From: Hofstenia miamia
Lineage: Eukaryota; Xenacoelomorpha; Acoela
Direction: 5' to 3'
NCBI GenBank assembly: GCA_004352715.1
Contig: SCFE01000111.1
Span: 766,467 to 830,466 of the forward strand
Length of the DNA: 64,000 nt
Shown here: in pieces, positions 10,483-22,363 of the stretch
How positions within the stretch are numbered: the stretch's first letter is position 1
How the letters are laid out: the number at the start of each line of letters is the position of its first letter
Program-made: the position numbers and the translations under genes
Notes under the pieces: model-generated
The model's input: the letters and a program-made list of their open reading frames with translations, nothing else
Databases searched by the model: none
What the model was told of the DNA's origin: nothing

Positions 10483-10839
10483 TTAACAAGTGGAAATGGG
10501 GCAGGGCACAAAGTTTTTGTGTGGGGGGGTCACAAAAATCTGTTCCACTTCCGTCTCTGATTGAGAACTTGAACTGAATATTTCTTTGATCCTAATTAAC
10601 TGGGCTCCTGATTTAATATTACCCATAATTTGATGACATGAAGTGAATGAGAAGTTACAATCGAAGTAGCGGTGGTATTCCAATGGATAGCGAAAATCAA
10701 CGTTAATATACTTCAGATGGTTTTTTATATTGTTCAAGGGAAAATCAAGGGGAACTTGAAGGGCCGCAGCTCCCTCGTATAATTTCAGCAATCCTTCACT
10801 ACTAATATCGGTCGTTGAATATTCAAAAAACCCATTTAC
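10483..10839 (-). CDS. Possible coding exon, unknown protein
   Basis: The minus strand is open from just after an acceptor-like ggttttag (10840-10847) to a stop at 10483, about 118 codons without interruption. It reads VNGFFEYSTTDISSEG, then LPL-rich and aromatic-rich sequence (DFRYPLEYHRYFDC), with codon composition less AT-biased than the surroundings. No start ATG lies upstream in frame, which fits an internal or terminal exon rather than a single-exon gene. The last 30 codons look less protein-like, so the true exon may end near 10570. I recognise no domain. Alternatives: an old retrocopy fragment or a chance open frame. Confidence 0.25.
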   Translation of the reverse strand, partial: VNGFFEYSTTDISSEGLLKLYEGAAALQVPLDFPLNNIKNHLKYINVDFRYPLEYHRYFDCNFSFTSCHQIMGNIKSGAQLIRIKEIFSSSSQSETEVEQIFVTPPHKNFVPCPISTC

Positions 10840-10849
10840 CTAAAACCAT

Positions 10850-12634
10850 TGATGTATCTGCTCATGTCTTTGCAAAAATTAATTAAAATTTCGAAAATTG
10901 ACGCACAAACGTATTTAGCGCTATTCTTATTGATTATACCCCATTAGATAGAAATCCTAGTTATATCACTAATCTTATTGCGTTTGATAAGCTATCATTT
11001 AAATCTTGACGGAATTATTTTAAAATTGTATTAAAATGTCTTCTAATTATGAAAATTTAATATCGATATCGGCGTCCATCACAAAAGAATGATTACTTAG
11101 AACACTACTGAGTATCCAGAAGTTACTATTAGTTAATCCATGCTGAAATTGCAGTATTTTCTTTTTAATCAATGTTTGATTCAGAAACATATGATAAGTT
11201 TTCAACCTAATCTTACAAAGGCTTCCTGCTTGGGTTTAGAGGGAAATCTTAATTCACGGTAGTTAAATCCAAACTTGTCAACGAGCTGTAATTTCTAAGC
11301 TCGGCTCGGCTCGCTTAAATTTTGAGTAAGTTCGGCTCAGTTCGGCTCGCCACGTAAAATTTTTCAATGAGACTCGTTGCAGCTCGATATATTTTTTAAA
11401 ATATTGTGCTCTCAGAATTTTTTCCATTGCTCTTCCTATTATTTAATAAACATTTCTAAAATAAGATTAAAAGTAAGGAATATTGAATGAACAAATAGGA
11501 AAAATCTGCATAATCAAATTAACAAGCAGCACTATAAATTTGGTTTACTTAAAAACGGCTCGTTTTGGGCTAGTTGTAGCATTGGAAACTTAAAATTTAT
11601 CAATTTTGAACCGATTGAGGACATTGAACATCAAAATTTCGTTACAATTATTTTGATTAACCGGTTTTTGATAAATTTCAAAGTCCGAGAAGCAGAATTA
11701 GCCTATATTTATGACATTTAAACTTTTTGGGTATGGGGCAGAAAATTGGGCCTTGCCTATTTCACTTCATTTAAAGTTCTTGTGCGTTCGTAACTAAAAT
11801 GACAGATATTTTGTCAATTTATTTTGAAACTGAATGAACTGTATTAAGAGTTTATTGTTTGTAAGCCAAAAATTTCTCATGCGACAATAGACCCAAAACA
11901 TGTAATCAAACAAATTTAGAAATATAACCGGTTTCCGAATCATTAGTAGGTACGGTATGTGCTATCGAATATCCATCAATATTCTTAGATTGTTAAAACC
12001 TAGAGTTGCAGTTTTGGAATCTATAGTCCTACGAATTGATATTTTTTAATTGAGCCGGGTTTGAGTTTGAATTTGATCTGCAATTAGAAGAATTTGAGTT
12101 GAAAGAAAATTCTTTATTTTAATAACTTTAGCATGAAATGCGATACAGTGCGATGAATATACACTAAGTAGAATTGATAAATGATCTGGGTTCTGTGGTA
12201 CTAATATTTTATTACTCCCTTTCCCTTTATACCAATCCCATTAAACTTTCTTGTTCCATGTCACTAATTCAAATTACGGGTAATATTAAATCAGGTTTAC
12301 AAAATTGGTTATGATTGGTTTAATCAAAATATTTCGGCAAAATTTAAATCTAAGGTCGTGAGATACAATTTTAATATTTATTTTTCAATGTTTTTAAAAA
12401 TTTTTGCGTGCGGTTTCCCTCATTTGCTAATTACTAAGATGTCCCCGTCAGAATTTGGTGTGTGCCGCTCCTGGGTGCTTTCTAGAGGATATCACATAAT
12501 ATATGAAAAACTAACATTTTGCGATTTATATATGCAGCAAATATCGAATGTGAGTCTAAGTGAAATCATGATGTCTTTGTGAAGGCAAAGTAGAAATAAT
12601 CCATTTTAGGATTTCTTTTATCTATCCATTTCAG
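10850..12634. other. Intergenic or intronic; one TCGGCTCG-rich patch
   Basis: Nothing coding is supported. At 11291-11400 a patch rich in ctcggctcgg/tcggctcg motifs resembles degenerate repeats also seen at 38025-38100 and 52386-52475 and may be the worn end of an old element. Confidence 0.4.
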
Positions 12635-12762
12635 CAGTGGCGTAGCCAGAAAATGCTGGGGGTATGTTATAAAACTATAAGAGATTATTATTTCAAATAC
12701 AAAAAATATTCATAGAGAGAAGTTTAGTCTAGTTTTTCGCCGAGAAAGAAGGTTAATTACAT
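12635..12762. mobile_element. Left end of a CAGTGGCG-type (hAT-like) element, cut by a gap
   Basis: The terminus CAGTGGCGTAGCCAG matches the ends of the short hAT-type elements at 15102 and 16254. The rest runs into the assembly gap, so its length and right end cannot be seen. Confidence 0.4.
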
Positions 12763-13762
12763 NNNNNNNNNNNNNNNNNNNNNNNNNNNNNNNNNNNNNN
12801 NNNNNNNNNNNNNNNNNNNNNNNNNNNNNNNNNNNNNNNNNNNNNNNNNNNNNNNNNNNNNNNNNNNNNNNNNNNNNNNNNNNNNNNNNNNNNNNNNNNN
12901 NNNNNNNNNNNNNNNNNNNNNNNNNNNNNNNNNNNNNNNNNNNNNNNNNNNNNNNNNNNNNNNNNNNNNNNNNNNNNNNNNNNNNNNNNNNNNNNNNNNN
13001 NNNNNNNNNNNNNNNNNNNNNNNNNNNNNNNNNNNNNNNNNNNNNNNNNNNNNNNNNNNNNNNNNNNNNNNNNNNNNNNNNNNNNNNNNNNNNNNNNNNN
13101 NNNNNNNNNNNNNNNNNNNNNNNNNNNNNNNNNNNNNNNNNNNNNNNNNNNNNNNNNNNNNNNNNNNNNNNNNNNNNNNNNNNNNNNNNNNNNNNNNNNN
13201 NNNNNNNNNNNNNNNNNNNNNNNNNNNNNNNNNNNNNNNNNNNNNNNNNNNNNNNNNNNNNNNNNNNNNNNNNNNNNNNNNNNNNNNNNNNNNNNNNNNN
13301 NNNNNNNNNNNNNNNNNNNNNNNNNNNNNNNNNNNNNNNNNNNNNNNNNNNNNNNNNNNNNNNNNNNNNNNNNNNNNNNNNNNNNNNNNNNNNNNNNNNN
13401 NNNNNNNNNNNNNNNNNNNNNNNNNNNNNNNNNNNNNNNNNNNNNNNNNNNNNNNNNNNNNNNNNNNNNNNNNNNNNNNNNNNNNNNNNNNNNNNNNNNN
13501 NNNNNNNNNNNNNNNNNNNNNNNNNNNNNNNNNNNNNNNNNNNNNNNNNNNNNNNNNNNNNNNNNNNNNNNNNNNNNNNNNNNNNNNNNNNNNNNNNNNN
13601 NNNNNNNNNNNNNNNNNNNNNNNNNNNNNNNNNNNNNNNNNNNNNNNNNNNNNNNNNNNNNNNNNNNNNNNNNNNNNNNNNNNNNNNNNNNNNNNNNNNN
13701 NNNNNNNNNNNNNNNNNNNNNNNNNNNNNNNNNNNNNNNNNNNNNNNNNNNNNNNNNNNNNN
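12763..13762. other. Assembly gap, 1000 N
   Basis: Exactly 1000 undetermined bases, a conventional placeholder size, bordered on the right by an (AT)n tract. Confidence 1.
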
Positions 13763-15101
13763 TATATATATATATATATATATTTGTGTAAATTTGAACT
13801 CAAAGTAAATAATACAAGTGCAATATTATCCATGAAATTTCCACTATTTTCATTTTCTATGTAGGTTTAAGTGGGTGGTAGAGCGAATTATTTTCGGTCG
13901 GCTTACCTCTAATTTTTGAATTATCTTTGTATTAGTTTTCGCTTTAAATAAAACATTTTGATCGTGTATAAAAATTTGCTAAATTTCAAATGCAGTTTTG
14001 TATTTTCTCCCATTATGTTAATCCGTGACGCACTCCTTATTATAGACGATATCAATGCCAATCATGCAATAATTAGATACCTGATTACTACTCTATTTTT
14101 AAACTTTATATTTGATGAGCATAATTATATATTATAATTTATAGCGAGCATAGGATTAATTTCCTTTTTCAAGTTTAAGAACCAGTCATTTAGGAGGTTG
14201 TACCCTGTCGTAAAGTATGGAATTTTTTAATTCGATGTATAATATCCGAACTAAGATATGGCTTTGTTGAATAGGTAGTAACAAAATCTGTTGTGGTCGA
14301 TTCAGTAAACTGTTACGGCAGTGTACGCTCTATGATTTCTGCAAAATCCGGGAAACTAATGCAAACCACGTTCATCTCAATTTCGAAATGAAAATCACTG
14401 ACAATTTACTACACAAGTGCATACGTTATTAAATTTTATAATAATGACGAAGTTGATTGTAGCAGCTATCCAAGACATTGTTTATAACTACGACCTAAAT
14501 TTAAATAATCTTAGTTTATACTAACAGATAATACACAATAAATTATTTCAAGTAGAGTAAAAAAAGGTGAACAGCACTTTGACCCAAAATTCATTTAATG
14601 CATGGATGAATAACTTTTCTTCGGTCCAGCCAAGCCTATGTCCAACGTAGTTCGATGGTTGTTCAAATTCCATTCTTATGCTAGTATTTATCCATTGATG
14701 ATACATACCATTATAATTACTATTTTTGCATTACTACATATCCTTGTCTTTATATAGTTTTATACTAATATGCTTATTTGCACTTATTTACAAGCAGCAG
14801 AGGCAATTGCATTGATATGAGCCGATAGAAATTGAAATTTCAATGTTCATAAATATTTTGATGCACAAAATGTCAATCTTTTTCATTTGTTATATATAGA
14901 CTTACAAACAAGTTGTATATAGATTATGTTAAAAATACAGATGGGTTATTGTACATGATCTGTAAAGTTCCGGTGGCAATCAAAATCTCGTAAAAATTTT
15001 ATAAGCAAATCAAGGTTTCCGATACCTGCTTTTTTCTAAATAATGGCATGCACATTACTGCTTTTGACATTGTGTGCTGAGTTAGTAACAATGATCATTA
15101 C
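13763..15101. other. No recognisable feature
   Basis: Begins with 21 bases of (TA)n at the gap edge; no gene is supported after that. Confidence 0.5.
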
Positions 15102-15346
15102 CAGTGGCGTACGCAGGGGGGGGGACATGGTGGAATGCCCCCGACCGTCAGGTTTCCAAAATTGATTTTGACTGGATAAATCAAAAAATTTTTCGTAAAA
15201 AATTGAAAAATTTAAAATCTAGGATAGTGAAATGCATTTTTTAGGGTCTAATTTCTCAATATTTTCAAAAATTATCTCGGGGCTTCCCCCGCATTAGGAA
15301 ATGATGATGATGTCCCCCCCGTCAGAAAATCCTGCGTACGCCCCTG
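15102..15346 (+). mobile_element. Short hAT-type element (CAGTGGCG family), copy 1
   Basis: A 245-bp element starting CAGTGGCGTACGCAGG and ending CCTGCGTACGCCCCTG, inverted repeats of 16 bp with one difference. The flanks atcattac and atctttag agree at 6 of 8 positions, consistent with an aged 8-bp hAT target duplication. The interior is non-coding and matches copy 2 (16254-16500) in reverse orientation, including the g-run next to the end and the shared middle part around aaatgcattttttagg. Confidence 0.85.
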
Positions 15347-16253
15347 ATCTTTAGAGCATTGAACTCTTCGCCAAATGAATTATAGTGAGGCATACGTAGA
15401 TACTTCTATTAATGTTTATAGAAACTACTTTGTTGGTTCCAAACAGTCCTTATAAATATTTTTATACTCTTTGCTTTCGTCACATTTCCTGGTACAGATA
15501 GTTTGGTAATCAAAGCAAATGCTCTGCAAAATTACAACTATATAATAATATGATTTATGATCTTCAATGGAAACGTTTTAGAAGATTGTGAAAATTCAAA
15601 TAAACAAATGTGATATTCGTGAAGAAAGACTAAGCATGTTTTCTTGAAAAAATCAATATGCAGACATGAAAGCTCTCCATACATTGCAGCATGATTAATA
15701 TTAATTGACAATGTCATTTTTCTCATCCTTTATAAACGTAAACAGTAACGTTGTGTACACATTCAATGGACACTTGTAACAGGTGAACAACAGGCGTCTA
15801 CTGATTGCAAGACTTTATTGTAAATGTTAAAAACAGGAATAAATGTTTGAATATTTAAGAAAACTCAAGATAATTTAATATTTTGTGTAATAAAACCGAG
15901 GAGACTTAAATCAGATTTCACCCACTTTATTCAATTCACGTTTGATCTGAAAATTAAAATTCATATATGTATCTTTTAGTTAGAAAACGGCCGTTTAAAA
16001 TGAGTAGAGTATCTTCTAAATTTACCACTACGTTTAAAGATGGCCTGAGAAAGTTGCTCTGCAAAGGATCTGCTTCTGATATTGAACATGAAGCAATTAT
16101 TTTTATGATATTGTTATGAATTATGACATTTCCCAAAATACCTCAAAATGAATCTTGTTTTAATTTGTTTTCGTCCTCGAGCGGGATGTATATCATCTAC
16201 TGTAGTGATACGAGCGGCATAGTATTAATGAGTGTATATTAAGTTTATTTATG

Positions 16254-16500
16254 CAGGGGCGTACCCAGGATTTTCTGACGGGGGGGACATCATTGTTATT
16301 CCCTAATGCGGGGCAAAGCCCCGCCAAAATTTTTGAAAATATTGAGAAAATAGACCCTAAAAAATGCATTTCAAGATCCTAGATTTTAAATTTTTCAATT
16401 TTTTAAGTAAAATTTTTTGATTTATCCTGTCAAAATTAAATTTGGAAACCTGACGGGGGGGGGGTTCCTCCATCTCCCCCCCCCCCTGGGTACGCCACTG
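16254..16500 (-). mobile_element. Short hAT-type element (CAGTGGCG family), copy 2, perfect TSD
   Basis: A 247-bp element with ends CAGGGGCGTACCCAGG and CCTGGGTACGCCACTG. It is flanked by an exact 8-bp duplication tatttatg (16246-16253 and 16501-16508), which is diagnostic of hAT-type insertion together with the CAG.GGCG termini. Orientation is opposite to copy 1. Non-coding, so it would need a transposase supplied from elsewhere. Confidence 0.93.
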
Positions 16501-16755
16501 TATTTATGCATATAAAATAATATGATAAAAATACTAATTACTGTTTTCACTTTTTTCGTTTTGGCGTTGAACTGATGAAATGCAGTTTCCCATTAAGTAA
16601 CACATAAATATTTTGATTAGAATGATATCTTAGCATTACATTGTTTAGTAATTTGCAGAAATAAGTATTTTTCAATATTTGGCATCAATGGATTCCATTT
16701 TTGCTATCGTCTATTTTTGAAACATTCAATTGAAAACAATACATTTCCAAAGAAA

Positions 16756-16757
<2 letters not shown>

Positions 16758-16805
<48 letters not shown>
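16758..16805. repeat. (AT)n microsatellite
   Basis: About 48 bp of pure AT dinucleotides. Confidence 0.95.
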
Positions 16806-16807
<2 letters not shown>

Positions 16808-19136
16808 CAATATTATCGGCTATCTAAATATGAAACAATTTAAATTCAATATCAAAGTAAAAAAAATCCCGACATTAAAAACGATAACTAAATTAAAATG
16901 GGAATTAAAGTAAAAAAACCCATTTAAAAAAAAAAAAAATTAAAACAAATAGGGCACAAATTTTTTTAATTAAGCTAGTATGTCCTTGCAACTATTCCAG
17001 AAAATGAGATATCTATAACCAATAATGCCTTACAAAAATGTTTCAATAATAACATATCTTGAAAAGAATTGAAAGCATGGGAATGGGATCAGAATTACTG
17101 CAACAATGCAGCATGCACAAAGAAATCATTAATCGTAATTTCGAGAATACATGTAGGTGTTTTCTCAATATTTCTCGAATAACTTAAGCAAGTCCTTGCA
17201 ATAATGTATTGCAATAATCTTGCAACTAAAAATGCAAAATAATTATATTACAATAACAATATGCTATTCTTGCAAATATTATTTTGATATATTGAATACT
17301 CCAAATATTATTAAGGAAAACCACTTTTTGCCAAAGCAGGAATTTTGTGAATTTACTGTAAATTGTTTAATTTTTAGAACAAGTACACTTTATATGTGAC
17401 TGGATATATAAATTTAAGTCTAGCAGTATGCTGCCATATTCTATACCAGGGTTCAATTGTAATATCAAAGACATTTTACATTCGGAAATATTATTTCAAT
17501 GCTATTTTTGCAGTAGTCAAAACAAATTTTTTTTACTCATAGTGCACTTAAGAATGAAAGATAGTCAATGCTCGGCTTTTCTTTGGTTAATGGGATTTTA
17601 GATATTTAGCTTTAGCTTCTTTGATAATTTCATTATCAACAATTGGCCCGTTCGCAAACTTTCATGTATAGTCAAAATATTGCAGTCAGGCGTTCTTATG
17701 CCAAAAGACTATCATTATGTTGTTATGTCTTAAAATTTAAGCTAAAAACCCCGAAATAACAAACTAATTAGCAACTTTTTTAAGAAATCGCATGAAAATA
17801 TTTCAAAATCAAAGGTTAAGTAAATTTTGAAAACAATGTATGACTAACGCTATGTTCACTTTTTCTATTTACAGATACTGCAACGGGTTCTACAACAGCT
17901 AAACTTTTCAAAATGTGAAAAATTTGTAGTTAAATTAAGGAAAAATAATTGCAGTGATTCCAATTGCTGAATGCAGATATTGTTGTAAAAATTGACTGTT
18001 TATGGGATGAATTTGAAAAGAAAGAGTGAATATGACGTTTAAGCAATGCCTATAATTTAAAATAGAGACTTTTTTATTTAAGATTTTTCAGAAATCCCAC
18101 AAGCGTCCTTTAAAGAGAACAAAGCTAAAGATTATTTGACGAACATGTTTGCAAATAGTCACACATTGGTAATGCTTAAGCTATTTGACACGACCAACGG
18201 ATAGTTAAAAATTTATGTAAAATCCAAAAATTACATAACAGTACCGAACGAGGGCCAAGTTTTCAAATTCCATTTGATTCAATATTCTATTACATTAATA
18301 TGTTTGAAGAACTCAAATATGCTCGTAATATCTACATTTAATATTTGACTTCATGAATAGTGCATAATTTTAGCTAAATAAAATCTTAGTACAAGACGAA
18401 TAATGCAAATTTAACTGGGGAAGGAACCATACCCGTGTGGTCCCGCAGGTCTGTCGAATGTATTTAATATTTATTTCTTGGCTTATATTGCTTAGGAAAA
18501 ATGCAACCATTTAAAATTGCACCCTGTCCCTGTTATCTTTCATGTTTCATAAATTTCACTTTCAATACTAGTTTTTTGTGAGTACTAAAAATAATTACTA
18601 CCACATTTTGGCGGGATTTTTATTTTGTCTTTAGGCAGTTGCTTCATATTTATTTCATTGAGTGTTAATCTTGTCCCGGAAAAATAATTTGTGGTCAAGA
18701 TATTGAATACTTCATTTATACATATATTGCTCTGTTTTAATTTATTATTTATGCATTTGGTACGACTCATTAATTTGCAAGACTCACAAAGCTGGAGACA
18801 GTGTAAAATTGATAAACTGAGTGGTTTTATTGTTTTCCAATTTCAGAAATAAGTATTTTAACATTGTTGTCCCATCAGGTTACATGATAAGAAACAAGAT
18901 ATAAAAAATAATATATTTAGAGAATATTATAAATAATATCGTTTGTAATCTACTATGATATGTACGTCATCCATAAGTTCTTATTCTAACTTGTCAGAAA
19001 ATCCTTCATCTCATTTTGGTTATTCAAATAGATACCACAACGAGATGGTTCGATTCTTGAGAAAACAAATTTATCCAATAGATTAAAATGTGGTGGTAAA
19101 GAAAAAAATTAAATTTTTCCATTTATGCGTGCACGC
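16806..19136. other. No recognisable feature
   Basis: More than 2 kb of AT-rich sequence without a supported gene, RNA or transposon end. Confidence 0.5.
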
Positions 19137-19616
19137 GCCAGGATTGCCGTGGATCTGAATTTAGATATGAATCGATCTAAACCAATGCTATCAACTGGAT
19201 ATGAATCAGAAAATTAATTTTATGAATATCCATGGATTATTGTGGATCTAAAATAAAGGATAACAGATAAATTTATGCCATTTTCGGGTAAATTCTTAAG
19301 TAAAATTGCTTAAAATGAATAATGAAAATAAACTCTCATTTTGTTGTACACTGTGAGAGCTAATTACATGCTTGGTATGATAATCTAAATATTTGTCCTC
19401 ACATATCACTTCACGTGCATTGAAAGGTTTGTGTAACTTTCTGTATCTCTCCTTTAAAATGTTCAAAACAATTTATGAAATGCGTGTGTGTGTCTTAATT
19501 CTTCTTCGAGGGAATTTTTCCTGGGGGATATGGATCCTTTATTGATCGATTCATGTAATTTTTGTGGAATGGATTGGCTATGGATCGGAAAATACCCGAT
19601 CCATGGCAAGCCTGGC
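19137..19616. mobile_element. Non-autonomous element with GCCAGG inverted ends
   Basis: The left end GCCAGGATTGCCGTGGATC and the reverse complement of the right end GCCAGGCTTGCCATGGATC match at 17 of 19 positions, about 480 bp apart. The interior contains further ggatc/gatcc motifs and no coding frame. The exact outer limits and target duplication are unresolved (flanking gcacgc/acgcg sequence is ambiguous), so the superfamily is not assigned. Confidence 0.65.
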
Positions 19617-19954
19617 ACGCGAATTCTCATGCATCCAAATATTTTGTTTCCAACACAAGATTTTTCTGTTTTGATATGCAGAAATTTCGTATTCCATTAT
19701 GTCACTTTAGGGTTTGTCTGAGCTGTCATTGAGCTTCTACTGCATGAATCCACCGATAATTGAATGCCACTGTTATCAATCTCATAATTTTAAGAAATTT
19801 AATAACGCAATTTATATAGTGAAGCAAAAATATTTTCCTTTAAAATTAATTATGATAAAAGTTCACAGTACAGAAATTGATAATGAAAAATTTAATTGGT
19901 AAATTTAAAATACCTTTTGTTGTGTTAAGAAATTTGGTATAATTCTAAACTATA

Positions 19955-22361
19955 GGGTAGAGCGGGGTAAATCGGATACATTAAATGCGAATCGTATGCA
20001 TTTTGTGATCCAGCAGCAAATGAAAGTCTATATTTCTTATATAGTTATGTCAATATGAATACTAGAATAAATTGTTAAAATATACTCAATTTAATTCCGT
20101 AGATAGAAAAAAAATATCCGCATCTAGTGTCAACTACTATGGGGTAAAGTGGTCAAATATGGGGTAAAACGGACAAAAATGAATATTGGGTCAAATGAAT
20201 TGAATTACTCAAATATAAGAAATTAACAAAACTGAATCTTGAAAATCAGTTCTTAATTTGAGTTTAATTGCAGTTGGCACACTGTTCAATTGCAAAACAA
20301 TTCTCACAAACCCATTGGAGACAGTTGGGGCATTTGAAACATTCCATACCGGGAGTAGCATCAAGAGATTGAAAGCAAATTGCACAGGGAGCTGAAAATG
20401 AAATTTCTGAACTTGTCGAGTTTATCTTCTTGTTCTTTGGAGATTTGGCCTTTGGTCTTTGCGTTGTAGGTACTTTTGACTTCATTTTACTGCTTGAAGC
20501 TTTTTTCTTCTCTAAAAAATCCGAAGTAGTCAGAAGCGCTGTGTGGGGTGCATCATGCCGAGGGTTTTTATCCTTCTTGGGGCTCGGCATAATTACTTTT
20601 GCACAAACAGCCTCAGAGGGGCACAGTTCATTAGGGTCATTTCTTACTTCGATGCTGGTTTGACCTTCAAAGTTTTGAAAAAGGCTGAATTCCTCATCAG
20701 TGCAAGTATTTTTCAACAGAAAAATTCCACAATGCTCAAAGGCTTTTACAATCAGTGATCGTTTAGATTGCATTTCAGTCCACACCGGATTGAATACCTC
20801 ATGGAACAAAAATTTATTCAAGACCAAGCGATTTTGTTGCTTAAGGAAGGCATCCACTTTCACAGACCAGCAGTTTTTTAGGGGCTTGTTAAAATGGGTA
20901 TCGAGTGGTTGCAACCTGTGAGAAGTGTGTGGTGGAATGCAAAATAACTCAATATTTGCGTTCATACAGTATTCAATTACTTCCATTGATACATGGGAAA
21001 CATGTCCATCAAGAAAAAGCGCCACTGACATTCCTGGAACACGATTTCTGTACTTATCAAAATGCTTAATAAACGACAAAAAAATTTCGCAATCAACATA
21101 TCCCGACTTTGAGGATGTTATATGCGTATTTGGTGGGTAATTCTCTGTAGCCGGGGTATTGCCCCCCTTAAAAATGAGAAATGGGGGTAGAGTACCCCCT
21201 ATAGCATTTACGCAAGCCACTAAAGTGGTCAATGTTCCTCTTTCCGAAGATTGAATTTTGGACACTGCTCTAGACCCCTTTTCGGCCACATACAGCTTTC
21301 CCGCGTTTGATACTGCCAATAAACCTGTTTCGTCGCAGTTGTACACTAGTTCGGGGTGCTCGTTGAACTTGTGACTCGTAAAAATTGGATTAACATTGTC
21401 AAAAAAACATTGAACACGTTTTTTGTTAAAGGCTTCGGCTCTTGATGTCGAAATATTTTCCGCTATGCGTAATGAAATATCAGAATGGCGATTTTTGAAG
21501 GACCACCACCACTCTTTCCCGGCCAATTGTTCGTCTTTCCACTTGTTAGGGAGGTGCGTCAGTTGTTTTCTTCGATAGAGAGCTCTGGCAAAAACGAAGG
21601 CTTTATGGCGCACTTCTGTGACTGTTAACGGGAAACCCCGCCGAGCAAGAAACAAAATTCGGTCTTTGAATGTCTTTTCTTGTGTTGGGCTCAAAATTGT
21701 AGCCCGGCCTCTGTCACAAGTTGGCTTTTCCATGTGTCGTATAAGTGTAGTACGAGGAATTTTGTATGTTCTAACTGCATCTGCTAAGCGAATTTCGTCA
21801 TTCTGAACCGCTAGAACAGCTTCACGCAGCAATTCTGGACTGTAACTCTGTTAGGTCGTTTTTCGTCTATATGTACGTGGCATCTAAATATTAAAACGCA
21901 CTTTAAAGGCCAATGAAATTTAATACACTGCCACAGAAATGCCTATTGTATATTATATAACCTATTTACCCCGCCTATAAAGTGCGGTTGAATTATCTAA
22001 ATATTAATAAACTGGGTTGTGATAGACAAAAAATTGTATTATTTTATTAATACAGGCTCGAAAATTTATATAATAGTGTAAAAAACTTACCTTGAAGCTG
22101 TTGGATGGATGGGTAAAAATACAATCGCAAAACACTCACAAATAAATTTACTGTGCTTATACAAACAATAAACGGACGTACAGTTGTCGAGACTCAAGAT
22201 TAAAATGCGTTATATTCATCTACAGTGAGCAAATGAATCAACCAATCGCGTGGTAGAATCATTTTGCACATGCAACTAAGTAGAAGTCAACTGTATTCAA
22301 TTTAGTTCAACTACTACACAATGACCGCTTTACCCCGTGACCTATTTACCCCGCTCTACCC
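19955..22361 (-). mobile_element. pogo/Tigger-like DNA transposon, nearly intact
   Basis: Ends GGGTAGAGCGGGGTAAAT and its inverted partner ATTTACCCCGCTCTACCC lie 2407 bp apart and are each bordered by TA, the target duplication of the Tc1/mariner-pogo superfamily. Subterminal copies of GGGGTAAA occur three times on the left (19964, 20141, 20161) and as TTTACCCC three times on the right (21965, 22329, 22345), an arrangement that looks like repeated transposase-binding sites. The single long frame inside encodes a pogo-type transposase on the minus strand. Structure and ends are well preserved, so the insertion is fairly young. Confidence 0.95.
20264..21832 (-). CDS. pogo/Tigger-like transposase (DDE_1 superfamily), with early stop upstream
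   Basis: A 522-codon open frame for a nuclear cut-and-paste transposase of the pogo/CENP-B-related group. Residues 1-35 form a psq/CENP-B-like helix-turn-helix, about 50-125 a second CENP-B-type DNA-binding region, and about 160-330 the DDE_1 catalytic domain with YNCDETG (D167), ALFLDGHVSH (D275) and RLQPLDTHF (D311); the last two aspartates are 35 residues apart. A basic, Lys/Ser-rich linker (about 415-475) leads to a C-terminal zinc-binding module with Cys 483, 486, 498, 501, 504, 509, 512, 518 and 521. The frame as given opens with TTG. The natural start is probably the ATG at 21881-21883 (MPRTYRRKTT), but a TAA at 21851-21853, codon 11, separates it from the rest. The next ATG (21731-21733, residue 34) would cut the first DNA-binding helix. 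So the gene is probably disabled by one nonsense change, unless read through. No intron is evident. Confidence 0.93.
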   Translation of the reverse strand: MLREAVLAVQNDEIRLADAVRTYKIPRTTLIRHMEKPTCDRGRATILSPTQEKTFKDRILFLARRGFPLTVTEVRHKAFVFARALYRRKQLTHLPNKWKDEQLAGKEWWWSFKNRHSDISLRIAENISTSRAEAFNKKRVQCFFDNVNPIFTSHKFNEHPELVYNCDETGLLAVSNAGKLYVAEKGSRAVSKIQSSERGTLTTLVACVNAIGGTLPPFLIFKGGNTPATENYPPNTHITSSKSGYVDCEIFLSFIKHFDKYRNRVPGMSVALFLDGHVSHVSMEVIEYCMNANIELFCIPPHTSHRLQPLDTHFNKPLKNCWSVKVDAFLKQQNRLVLNKFLFHEVFNPVWTEMQSKRSLIVKAFEHCGIFLLKNTCTDEEFSLFQNFEGQTSIEVRNDPNELCPSEAVCAKVIMPSPKKDKNPRHDAPHTALLTTSDFLEKKKASSSKMKSKVPTTQRPKAKSPKNKKINSTSSEISFSAPCAICFQSLDATPGMECFKCPNCLQWVCENCFAIEQCANCN

Positions 22362-22363
22362 TA

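Noticed and set aside
12757-13833. Long open frames across N runs (also 26938-27508, 30236-30560, 41009-42036, 61842-62513)
   Set aside because: They are open only because undetermined bases cannot contain stops; flanks are AT or GT repeats.
20430-21806. Plus-strand frames opposite the pogo transposase
   Set aside because: Shadows of the minus-strand transposase frame.
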